Assembly: GCA_932521035.1 (NCBI GenBank)
Contig: OW051495.1
Coordinates: 8,184,001 to 8,248,000 of the forward strand
Length of the DNA: 64,000 nucleotides
Direction of reading: 5' to 3'
From: Oscheius dolichura
Taxonomy: Eukaryota > Nematoda > Chromadorea > Rhabditida > Rhabditidae
The notes below the pieces were generated by a model. That model saw only the letters and a program-made list of their open reading frames with translations, was not told the DNA's origin and did no database searches. Below, one piece after another: positions 21,765 through 34,072 of this stretch. How positions within the stretch are numbered: position 1 is the first letter of the stretch; each line of letters begins with the position of its first letter. The translations under genes were made by a program, and so were the position numbers.

Positions 21765-22708
21765 TCAGTAGCCGGCTGGTTGTTCAATAAAGCGGAGATA
21801 GTGCTGCCCACTGGGAACTTTCTGCTCTTCAAAGCCGCCGAACATGTGTTTAGCCTGAAAATAGCCAAAAATAAGAATCGCTCCTAAGCGGGAGTAATAC
21901 ATTAGTGAGGGGTTTAAAATTATTAAATACGGTCAAAATTACTAAAATCAAGGGTCGGGCCACAAAATTGGCTCACCTTCTCATCATTCACGTACTGTTC
22001 CACCATGCACTTCTGACTGGGCTTCCATCCTTCCGGAGTAGCTGTAGGTACACGATCTCCCATTTGGAGTGAGTCAAGACAGCGAATGATTTCACTAAAC
22101 TTTTGATTCTTATGCCTCAAAAACAGAAATCACCAGAAACTGCGACCGGTATTAGCTGGATAGACAATCATAGCCCGGATGGTCTTATCCGGTCCAATGA
22201 TGAAGACATTTCTTGCCGTTAGGGGGAGGCCGTCCTTGCCAATTTCACGGGGATCCAACATTTCCAGCATGTAGGCAATTTCACGGCGAGGATCAGCAAT
22301 TATGGGGAACGGGAAGCTGTCTACTGAAAAATAAGGTGACACACTTATTGCCTGGCTCAACTTACCGTCACAATCATGCTCGAATCCGAGTGCGTCCCTT
22401 GCATAGGCACAAATATCCGGAATCCATCTCTTATGCGATTCGACGGTGTCACAACTGATTCCAAGCATTTTAACGCTTCGTTTTTCGAATTCAGGGGCGG
22501 CAATGAGAGCTCTAGCCAATTCTGTGGTGCAAACCGGGGTGAAGTCACCAGGATGAGAGAAGAGGATCATCCAGCTATAAATATTAGTGGCCCTGTGGAA
22601 AATGTAGGATTAGACTTACTTTCCCTCTCCCATCCATTTATGGAGGCTTTCGATCTCTCCTTTATCAGTAGTGCAGTGGACGTCGGGGATAGTATCACCG
22701 AGTTTCAT
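21765..22708 (-). CDS. prdx-6: 1-Cys peroxiredoxin (peroxiredoxin-6 type)
   Basis: Starting at ATG 22708 (MKLGDTIPDVHCTTDKGEIE), the chain contains HPGDFTPVCTTE with the peroxidatic Cys, DSHKRW-like ESHKRWIPDI, the FPIIADPRREIA motif and RNVFIIGPDK. The long C-terminal domain, typical of Prx6, ends HYLRFIEQPAGY at 21765. It reduces hydrogen peroxide and phospholipid hydroperoxides in the cytosol; Prx6 enzymes can also have phospholipase activity. One junction is odd: between TGR and KFSEIIRC the frame changes and is restored only by an 18-nt intron (22116-22133), or else a one-base error lies here. The last intron is about 105 nt. Confidence 0.9.
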
Positions 22709-23177
22709 GATTTTTTTTTCTGGAAAAATAGGAATGGAATATTTCATGACATGACAAGGGAAGAGAGTTAGAGTCTCAATTATTGAGGGCTGGAAAGCTT
22801 GTGAGCGCGCTCAGTGGGGCAAGGAGAACAGGTCGAGAAGGAGGAGAACGGCAGTTTGAAACAGACAGAAATACCACCTCTCCCCTTGCCACATCAATTG
22901 AAAAACACACTTTGGTTTATTATTGGATTGTTTCCCTCTAGCCCTCCCCTCTCTGGCGGGGAACACAGCCTTGTTGTTTTTCGAAGTTATTGATAAGATC
23001 GATCTTCTGAACTTTAAAAAGTGTAGTTCTTCAGGACTTTGACTCCATTTTTTGTTTACTTGACGAGTGTTTTTCTCTTATAAAAGTGCGAACGTTTTAG
23101 ACCCTTTGCTCCTGTTGTCAGAAATTTCGAATTTACCAAAGAACGGAGAAGAAGACAATGGGACCGCAGATAATTTT

Positions 23178-24422
23178 TTACTTTCCAAAAGCTACAACAA
23201 CAATTTTTGATCGTTCAGGAGATATTTTCTTGAAACCAATCAGTTTCAAAACATGTTGTTTATAGGCCTTGCTAGAAAGTATCAAGATAATAGAGCAGAT
23301 AGGCGATGTTTGTGGATAGATTATAGCGCCAATGTTGGCCAGATCAGCTCGGTCATACTCTGTATAAGAAGCAATTCCTAACCCGATAAGTAGACATCCA
23401 TAAACAACTATAATTACTTGTACCTAAATTCTAGGTATAATATTCCAAAAAATATATCTTTTTGAGAGCGCTGGAACCGGGTGACTCCACGCCGGTTGCA
23501 AGAGAACCGAGCTTACCTGCACAACATGGCCAATCAGCCAAGATTTATGCATTTGCCTTGTTCTCTGTGACATGCTGCTCCGTTTATTATGAAGAATTGC
23601 AAATGAAATAGTAGCACATAGGGTAATTATTAATATAAATCCCAGTAGAGCTAAGAAACAAGCTGCGATTGCAACGTAGTGTACCCAGCTAGAAGGGCGG
23701 GTAACTATCAATGCCAATGTCTCGTCATCAAAAAGTTTTTCCGTAAAAATCCCGATCTGATTGGCCAGAGTCTGCTTGTCTTCTGTTTGGTTAGAAACCG
23801 AGAAGTAGACTCCCCAAGAGATTGGAGGAGCTATAGGACTTATGATGAAAGTTACGAAATAGATTGGAATTCGCCAGAAATTCGATAATATCCTTAACAG
23901 ATGACCGTGAGGAATGAGGGCATCCGCTTTGTAGAAGAATAAAGCCATCATAGATGAGCCACACAAGACACAAGACCACATGAAGGCAGTAAAGTGATAG
24001 GCAACAGGGATTTTGAGGAAAGCAAATAAGCCAAGGGAATAGAAAGCACTGTAGGGAAACATAACAACGGGAATCGCTCCAATAGATATAACAGTTTGGG
24101 TGAAAAGGAATCTAAAAAGATCTGATTAAAATGAGATTGGACATTAAACCAAATTTCAACCGGTTCCCCAGTTCAAACGTAAGAAAAACTTACGACATTT
24201 GTGAATAGATGAGCAGTCCTTTATAAAGTTGAGTAACTTCTTTTGGTGATTTTGTAAGGATACAATATAAAGTGAAGATTGTAATGGAGATTCCAATGAA
24301 GCCAGAGAACTAAAAGAGAGGGGAACAGGTTGAATCAGAAGAATATGTTATACCCTTACCCTGGACACAAGGGGATAGATCCAAGGCTCCGGATCAAAAT
24401 ATGGATTGGTCCAGTAATACAT
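23178..24422 (-). CDS. Serpentine chemoreceptor E (Str superfamily, SRH/SRI-like)
   Basis: Four exons join in frame: 24422-24360, 24309-24194, 24111-23517 and 23423-23178, 339 aa. The start is MYYWTNPYFDPEPW. TM1-2 carry the TKSPKEV and YKGLL motifs of nematode receptors, LIPHGH follows TM3, and SQRTRQMHKSWLIGH leads into TM6. The tail is VLKLIGFKKISPERS. Exons 1-2 with their intron and upstream flank are nearly identical to those of F at 29001-29336, while exons 3-4 have diverged. It is an intact candidate chemosensory GPCR. Confidence 0.85.
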
Positions 24423-24695
24423 AGATCTCGTTTTTTTAACGAATGGAGATGTAAGCTGATAGGAACCACACAAGCAGAGCTCACGCCAGTTTTTCTACCT
24501 TGTCCCGCTGGAGCAGGTGTTTTTGCTTATTTAAACAGGTGATTTCATTGACTCACCAGCGGGCCTTCGTCAGCTTACGGCTGTCGTCTTGTTAGAATTA
24601 TCCGTTTCGACCTGTGGCGACCTTTCCGCTCTTCTGCCGACGACCGCCTGCGGCGGCCCCCGGGATTAAGAAATTTTTTATCCCTTTACCGTCGG

Positions 24696-24723
24696 ACAAA
24701 CAAACAAACAAACAGACAAACAC
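24696..24723 (+). repeat. (CAAA)n microsatellite
   Basis: About six units of CAAA with one G change. It lies in the 340 bp between the promoter of E and the end of F, which otherwise holds GC-rich short palindromes (CCGCCTGCGGCGG at about 24645) and no gene. Confidence 0.8.
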
Positions 24724-24886
24724 CATAGCACTTTAATAAAGAGTATATATAATGTTTTACACTATTATTGAATTATGGCCATATACATAACTTTGTATTG
24801 TGATCTTTCCCACAACTATCTCCAAAGAAATACTCCGGAAAAATACCAGCACAGAAAAGAAAACGTTTACTTTCCATTAGTTACAA

Positions 24887-27800
24887 TTATCTTTTCTTAA
24901 AACCAAACAGTTTCAAAACATGTTGTTTATATGCTTTGCTAGATAATAACAAAATAATTGAGCAGATAGGAGATATTTGTAGATAGATTATAACGCCAAT
25001 GTTGGCCAGATCAGCTCGGTTATATTGCGTCATAGTAGCGATTGATAAACCCACAAGTAGACCCCCAAATATGATGACAACTGTGTGTACCTGAAATCTG
25101 AACATTTTTTGACAAACTGGTTCCTTGTGAGTAAGTCAGAGTAAGTAAGAGAACCGAGTTTACCTGTACAAGATGACCGATCAGCCAAGATTTATGCATT
25201 TGCCTTGTCCTTTGTGACATATTGCTCCTCTTATTATGGAGGATTATGAATGAAATCGTAGCACAGATAATAAGAAGTACCAGGAATCCCATCAAAGCTA
25301 TGCTGCAGCTAGCAATAACTACATACTGTAACCAGTTAGAAGGTCGGATAACAATTAGAGCCAATGTCTCGTCATCAAAGAGTTTCTCAGTAAAAATTCC
25401 TATCCGATCAGCCAAGGTCTGCTTGTCGACTTTTTGATTTGAAAATGAAAAATAGATAGCCCAGACGATTAGAGTAACTGCAGGGTTAATAATAAAAGTA
25501 AAGATGTAGAGTGGAATTCTCCAGAAGTTTGTTATTCTCCGCAAAGAATGGCCATGTGGAATGAGAATATCCATTTTGTAGAAGAATAAAGACAACATCG
25601 AAGAACCGCATAAAACAGCTGTCCACATGAAGGCGACAAGGTGATACACAACAGGAATCTTGAAAAAGGCAAACAAGCCAAGAGAATAGAAAGCACTATA
25701 GGGGAGCATGATGATCGGAGTCATTCCAATGGATACGATAAATTGGGCAAGGAGGAATCTGAACAAGATGCACTCATAGATAAAAAGAGCGAGGCAAGAT
25801 TTCTTCCACTTGAGCCAGACTCCAAGAGGAAACCTCATATTCTCTATACCGGACCATCCCAGCAAAGGTAAGACGTTTCCTCTAATCATTTAGTCTATTT
25901 CCAACGGATATTCCACGGATTCAAATTTGACGGCGCGTCTCCGCTACGGGACCAGGTCTGAAACCCTCCTGGCCCCGTAGCGTGGAGGTTTTTATGAGGA
26001 ATACCCATTGGAAATCGACTATAGTCCGTTTCCAATCTCGGGTTTTCCGGCTACGGGACCTTTTCCTAGTCCTTTAAATTATTCGCGCCCGCGCTGCGTT
26101 TTCGTTTCTTTTCTTTTCTTCGTTTCTTTGTCTGTAACATTGTTTTTTTACTGTCTTGTTATAGTTTTATGTATTTTTCTACTATATGGCTGACTTGGTG
26201 CTCAATGGACTCTTGGGGGATCGGTTTGCTAGCGGTTAGTTTACAGCTCGATACTTCGCCGCCTGTTTTTTCAGCTTTTTTTTGAAATCAATCTACTACC
26301 ACATATTTTTATATTTTTTGGAGGATATTCACGCAAGCATTGGGAAGGTAATGGCTATTTATTCCTTAGATTCATTTCTTCAGTGTTTCTTCAGTGTTGG
26401 AAGCAAGAAAATTAGAAGAAAGAAGATTTTTTGTAGGATCTTCAGAAGAAATATTTATTTCTCCACTAGGATCTTCTTTTTGCTGCTAAAGGGGTTAGCG
26501 AAAGCTTTAATACTTCCCCCGGTGAAATATTTACAGATTTCTGAGAACAACCTTCTGTGCTTCAAGTTATCAAAAGACTAATGACGAGTTTTGAAGGGAA
26601 GATTTTAACGTTATATTTTATGTTTAGAGAATAATATTGAAAAAGGAAACAGTGTAACATAATATTCAATACTCGTCATCGCTGCCATCCTCGGAGTCAA
26701 TAACATCATTACAATTAACGAAGCGTAGACCATCTTTACGGATGAATTCCTGCTCCTCATGTAGAGCATTGTCAAAGAAATTACGATGGATAGTTGGATC
26801 AACTTCGTTGATTATATCAATGGTTTTATCCCGGATTTCGTCAAGCTTCTCTTTACCAGTGGTATATTTTCCGATCTTTGCTTTAAGGAATCCCCAATAT
26901 CGCTCGATTGGATTCAAGATACAATGCCGAGGGGGGAGACGGAGAATACGAATTCCAAATTGCTTCGCCATTTCGTCGACCGTAAATTTCTTTAACGAAA
27001 GGCGTCCACCCTTTGTTATGTAGAAAGCATCCAGCATAGCGGTAAGTTGAGGCTTAGAGTACGATTGATCACATTGAATGTGATTATCAAGCAAATACTC
27101 TATTATGACCGTTTTGCTGGAGGATTTTGTCGGCAGCTAAATATTTTTATAAGAGGTTTTTAAAAAATAATCTTACATGTTTAGCAATCATATTATGATA
27201 TGCCGCATTGTCCATTATCAAAACTGGCTGTCTGTGCCATTTGGACAATCTCTGGAGCAGTGGACAGAAACCAATCATGAAACCGTTCGGCATTCATTCG
27301 GCGATGATAATCGCCGTCAGTCACGTCTCCCCCTTCGAAGATGACTTGAAAGGAGGACGGGATAATCCCATATTCACATATGGCTCCAATCACAATAGCT
27401 CTTTTTCCTTTGGACGGACAAGGAGTAGGTCCCAACTTGAGGTTTTTCTCCATGTATTCCATGGGATGTTCTTAAACGAATATTCTTTGATTTTGAAAAA
27501 GACTCACCGATTGCATGCATATTAACCCAACCGTTTCTTGGCCTAAGGCCTTCGAAAAGCCACGTCTCGTCCATAAATGTAAGGAACGCATCTTCTAGAC
27601 GATATTGGGTAATCTAAATAATTTCTTCTTTAGTAATTTGACTCACTTGTGCAAGGTATTTGTGACGAAGATTGGTCAGAGAAGAGCTCTCGAAAACGAA
27701 CATTCTATCCGTTATCCGTTGGAAGCAAAAACCACTTGCACGAAGAACTCTCCAGAGAGAAGTTTTGCTCATTTCTGCTTCTAATTCAGGAAACTCGTCG

Positions 27801-29229
27801 ACTAATTTCTTCTTCAATTCGGCTACCACCACTTTTTTCTTCATGGAAATAATGATTATGGACAGTCCATCGAAGGCAGTCGATAAATTCCGGTGGAAAC
27901 TTGGCCAGAAGTCGTTTTCCCTTTTCCTCGGGAGTTTGCGGAAGAGCTACTTTTGCAGAACATATTGGCAACGGCTTGTGCTTCATAGTTTTGGAGGTGA
28001 TGACTTCTCCTTCAACTGCTTTCTTTATCGATTTTCTGTGGAGTCCAGTTGCCAGTTCAGTCAGATGGTAAGGATCCTTCAGTTCCTCAAACTCTCCTCC
28101 TAATGATTCTACGAGAACGGCTGTGAAGGAAAATACTCGACGAATGAGTTCGTTGGTTTTCTCACAAAAGTTGTTTGTATGGGCCCTCTCCTTATTCAAA
28201 GTTGCCAATCCCTTGATTAAAGCGTAATTCTAAAATTTGGAAATCCAGTAATGAAATCTCTCCAAGTTTTACCTCGGGAGTTTGAGTTCTTTTTTCATTA
28301 GGAGAATCGGGAAGGTGACCTCGAGAAGCAATAATATGATTAATTATTGGCTGCATAATTCAGCGATGGAATCTAGGAAATTCATAAGGATCAGAACAAG
28401 AAGAAATAGGGAATACCAAGAAGAATCTGAATTTCCCAGCCGAAATTTTGCCCTTTTCATTTATTGTTTTTTACCGTCTAATATGATCGAACTAACTGTA
28501 CCAAATAATAGATTTATTTTTCATCTTTCTAACAATGATATTCGAAATAATAAAGACCTAATACACAACAAAAACACGAAACATTGACGAAAGAAACGAA
28601 TAAAAGAAAAGAAACGAAGAAAAGAAAAGAAACGAAAACGCAGCGCGGGCGTGAATAATTTAAAGGACTAGGAAAAGGTCCCGTAGCCGGAAAACCCGAG
28701 ATTGGAAACGGACTATATATCCGGTCAGGTTCAAAAGTATTTATTCATTGGCTCCCTAACGCGAACGACTTTCCACCATTTTACTCTCTACGGGTCAAAT
28801 CATAAAATCAAATTAGTTCTAACTAGTCAAGATGTTTTTATTAGTCGCCGCTATGGGGTTGGCTTTTTCTTGATGCCTCCAAGAACATTTGGCTCTTATG
28901 ATGTCATTCGCAGACATAACAAGTTAACGGCGTTCCGTTTTTGGAACAGATTGAGACTGGCAAAATTTTCCTAGCTATGTAAATGTAATTTAGAACCCAC
29001 GAAATCTGAGAATACATGAGCAGTCCTTTATAAAGTTGAGTAACTTCTTTTGGTGATTTTGTAAGGATACAATATAAAGTGAAGATTGTAATGGAGATTC
29101 CAATGAAGCCAGAGAACTAAAAGAGAGGGGAACAGGTTGAATCAGAAGAATATGTTATACCCTTACCCTGGACACAAGGGGATAGATCCAAGGCTCCGGA
29201 TCAAAATATGGATTGGTCCAGTAATACAT
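24887..29229 (-). CDS. Serpentine chemoreceptor F, interrupted by transposons in intron 2
   Basis: Exon 1 (29229-29167) and exon 2 (29116-29001) join exon 3 (25758-25164) and exon 4 (25090-24887). The lengths 63, 116 and 595 equal those of E, and all phases match, giving 325 aa. Intron 2 (about 3.2 kb) carries a complete Tc1/mariner-like element (26022-28715) and an adjoining MITE (25893-26019). The donor is GTGGGT, weaker than GTAAGT in E. Exons remain open, so the gene may still be expressed if the intron is removed. Exons 1-2 and promoter are nearly identical to E, which points to recent conversion or copying. The tail (FGFKKR) is shorter than in E. A 594-bp element sits 107 bp upstream of the ATG. 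Confidence 0.75.
25893..26019. mobile_element. 127-bp palindromic MITE
   Basis: Flanked by TA on both sides (25891-25892 and 26020-26021). The ends are inverted repeats: GTCTATTTCCAACGGATATT against the complement of AATACCCATTGGAAATCGAC. The inner part is also palindromic (CGCTACGGGACCAGG ... CCTGGCCCCGTAGCG). The end GTC(T/C)(A/G)TTTCCAA resembles the terminal repeat of the neighbouring transposon, so that transposase may have mobilised it. Confidence 0.7.
26022..28715 (-). mobile_element. Tc1/mariner-like (IS630 superfamily) transposon
   Basis: A 2,694-bp element with terminal inverted repeats of about 105 bp (left 26022-26126, right about 28605-28715), beginning TAGTCCGTTTCCAATCTCGG. It is flanked by a TA target duplication (26020-26021 and 28716-28717). 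It encodes one DDE transposase on the minus strand. The host site is intron 2 of receptor F. A 594-bp internally deleted relative lies at 29336-29929, and degenerate end-like sequence occurs at about 33561-33785. Confidence 0.9.
26666..28356 (-). CDS. DDE transposase of the Tc1/mariner-like element
   Basis: The reading starts at ATG 28356 (MQPIINHIIASRG) and ends at 26666 (SEDGSDDEY). N-terminal helix-turn-helix segments (LTELATGLHRKSIKK; MSKTSLWRVLRASGFCFQRI) bind the terminal repeats. Catalytic residues are visible: FMDETWLF, IMDNAAYH and LPPRHCILNPIE RYWG. The gap between the second D and the E is 88 residues, far more than the 34-41 of classical Tc1/mariner. GT-AG introns explain most joins. 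Two frame changes (near 27839-27863 and 27250-27265) need introns of only 25 and 16 nt or are frameshifts, so activity is uncertain. Confidence 0.8.
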
Positions 29230-29335
29230 AGATCTCGTTTTTTTAACGAATGGAGATGTAAGCTGATAGGAACCACACAAGCAGAGCTCACGCCAGTTTT
29301 TCTACCTTTCCCGTTGGAGCAGGTGTTTTTGCTTA

Positions 29336-29929
29336 TAGTCCGTTTCCAATCTCGGGTTTTCCGGCTAGGGGACCTTTTCCCAGTCCTTTAAATAATTCAC
29401 GCCCGCGCTACGTTTTTTTGTTTTACTTTTTGTTTCTAACACGGTTTTTTGGCTGTTTTCATACATTTTTACCCATGCTTCTGCTATATGATACTCAAAG
29501 GACTCTCGGAGGATCGGTTTGCTAACGGTTAGTTCACATCTTGATACTTCGCCGCCTGATACACCTTCCAAACGGATGTACTGCTGCTCCTCATGTAGAG
29601 CATTGCTAAAGATGGAGCCTATAGCATTCGAACGTATCAGAGCAAGAAAAAATGGAAAAAAAAGGAAAAAAAAAGAAAAGGAAAAACCAAGAAGAATCCG
29701 AATTTCCCAGCTGAAAATGGATTTTTTCATTAATCTTGTTCTCTTACCGTGTAATACCCAATTTTTCTTCTTTCTAACAACCATAAGCGAACTAATAAAC
29801 ATTTTATACTCAATAAAAACATGAAAAATTGAAAAAGAAGCAGAAAAGAAAACGTAGCGCGAGCGTGAAAAACTTAAAGGACTGGGAAAAGGTCCCGTAG
29901 CCGGAAAACCCGAGATTGGAAACGAACTA
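29336..29929. mobile_element. 594-bp non-autonomous deletion derivative of the Tc1/mariner-like element
   Basis: The same terminal repeats as the 26022-28715 element (TAGTCCGTTTCC... and ...GGAAACGAACTA) flank an internal remnant that keeps the transposase stretch read as NALHEEQ. The TA duplication is at 29334-29335 and 29930-29931. The homologous flank upstream of receptor E (24527-24545) has the uninterrupted site GCTTATTTAAACAGG, so the exact insertion point is seen. Confidence 0.9.
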
Positions 29930-29982
29930 TATTTAAACAGGTGATTTCATTGACTCTGGCGCACTCTTCTGCGAACGGGTAA

Positions 29983-30161
29983 TCCTACCCTAATAATAGG
30001 GAGATCTCTGCCTGTCTGTAAGACCTGTCGTCTGTACGATTGACCGGTCAAAGGAGAGAGAAGAAGCAGAAAGTTTCTTTTGTACGGATTGACCGTCAGA
30101 TCTTATCCGACTATCAAATGGTTAACCCAAACGCGGCCAAAGGCCGCCGGAGGCATACTAG
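29983..30161 (+). mobile_element. Non-autonomous Helitron-like element, copy 3
   Basis: 5' end A|TCCTACCCTAATAATAGGG; 3' end GGCATACTAG|T. The perfect terminal hairpin GCGGCC-aaa-GGCCGC is about a dozen bases before the CTAG. It is 179 bp and belongs to the same family as 3045-3219 and 10102-10353. Confidence 0.75.
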
Positions 30162-30189
30162 TAATCTAATAACCACCCCATTTTTCTAC

Positions 30190-30378
30190 TTTTCAACAGA
30201 TGATTTTGCTCATTTGACAGGTGATTCAAATTCAGATTGGCCATTCCAATTTGTTGAAAAAGGACCAGGAATGACTTCACGTTTTATCAGCGATGAGGAA
30301 CTGTTTACTTTTATTACACAGTATAATTGTATCAATTTGACAGATCAAATAAAACTTGAACCAATTGTAAAAAAATGA
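30190..30378 (+). other. AT-rich open fragment, possible gene relic
   Basis: After a TTTCAACAG acceptor-like site, an open frame encodes a polar chain (DDFAHLTGDSNSDWPFQF ... TDQIKLEPIVKK) ending in TGA. Codon use is more A/T-rich than in neighbouring genes. There is no start codon, no second exon and no family I recognise. It may be a captured gene fragment next to the Helitron-like element. Confidence 0.3.
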
Positions 30379-30984
30379 TGATAATATACACTTATCAATA
30401 TTTAAAAAAAAGTATCCCGCAACATAATTTAGGGTATGTGACAACTGCGGAAGAACAAATGATGAACTGCAAGCTTTTTCAACAGAATAGGAAGAGACAA
30501 CTGTACGAGCTGATCTACAAAAAGGGAGAAATTTCGAGCCTAGAAAGGGGACAAAATAGGTCCATAGACCGATAATTAGACAGATATCTGGAGAAAGAAA
30601 AAGCACTGGGAAGTTGTTAAGGCAGGAAAGGAGGTGACGGTCATAGGATAGGTGGGGGGAAGCATCATCAGCTGCAGCGAGATATCAAAAATATTAACCA
30701 GATGAGGGCGATAAAATCATGATCTGAAAATTGACAAAATAAGGAACGCTTGAAGAAAATATGGGAAACATGGAAATATGGAAGCTTTTCTAGAATTTTA
30801 GCTGACTCTCCCGGGAGCTCAATCTCAGGAGAGACTCCCGGGAGATCCATTGGATACCGCTACGGGGATCTATGGGTTTTTGGGATTTCGAAAAGACTCA
30901 AGTTTGGTTTTTTGCAAAGCACAGCCCAATAACAAAGGACTCCGTCAAAGTTCCGCCTTATTTTTGATAGCGTCATAGTTTTTG

Positions 30985-34072
<3,088 letters not shown>

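Noticed and set aside
25893-26019. Rho-independent-style terminator or CRISPR-like repeat
   Set aside because: The genome is eukaryotic; TA flanks and inverted ends identify a MITE. No CRISPR array with regular spacers exists in the window.
30277-30606. 109-codon minus-strand open frame
   Set aside because: Opposite strand of an AT-rich fragment; no start context, splice sites or family.
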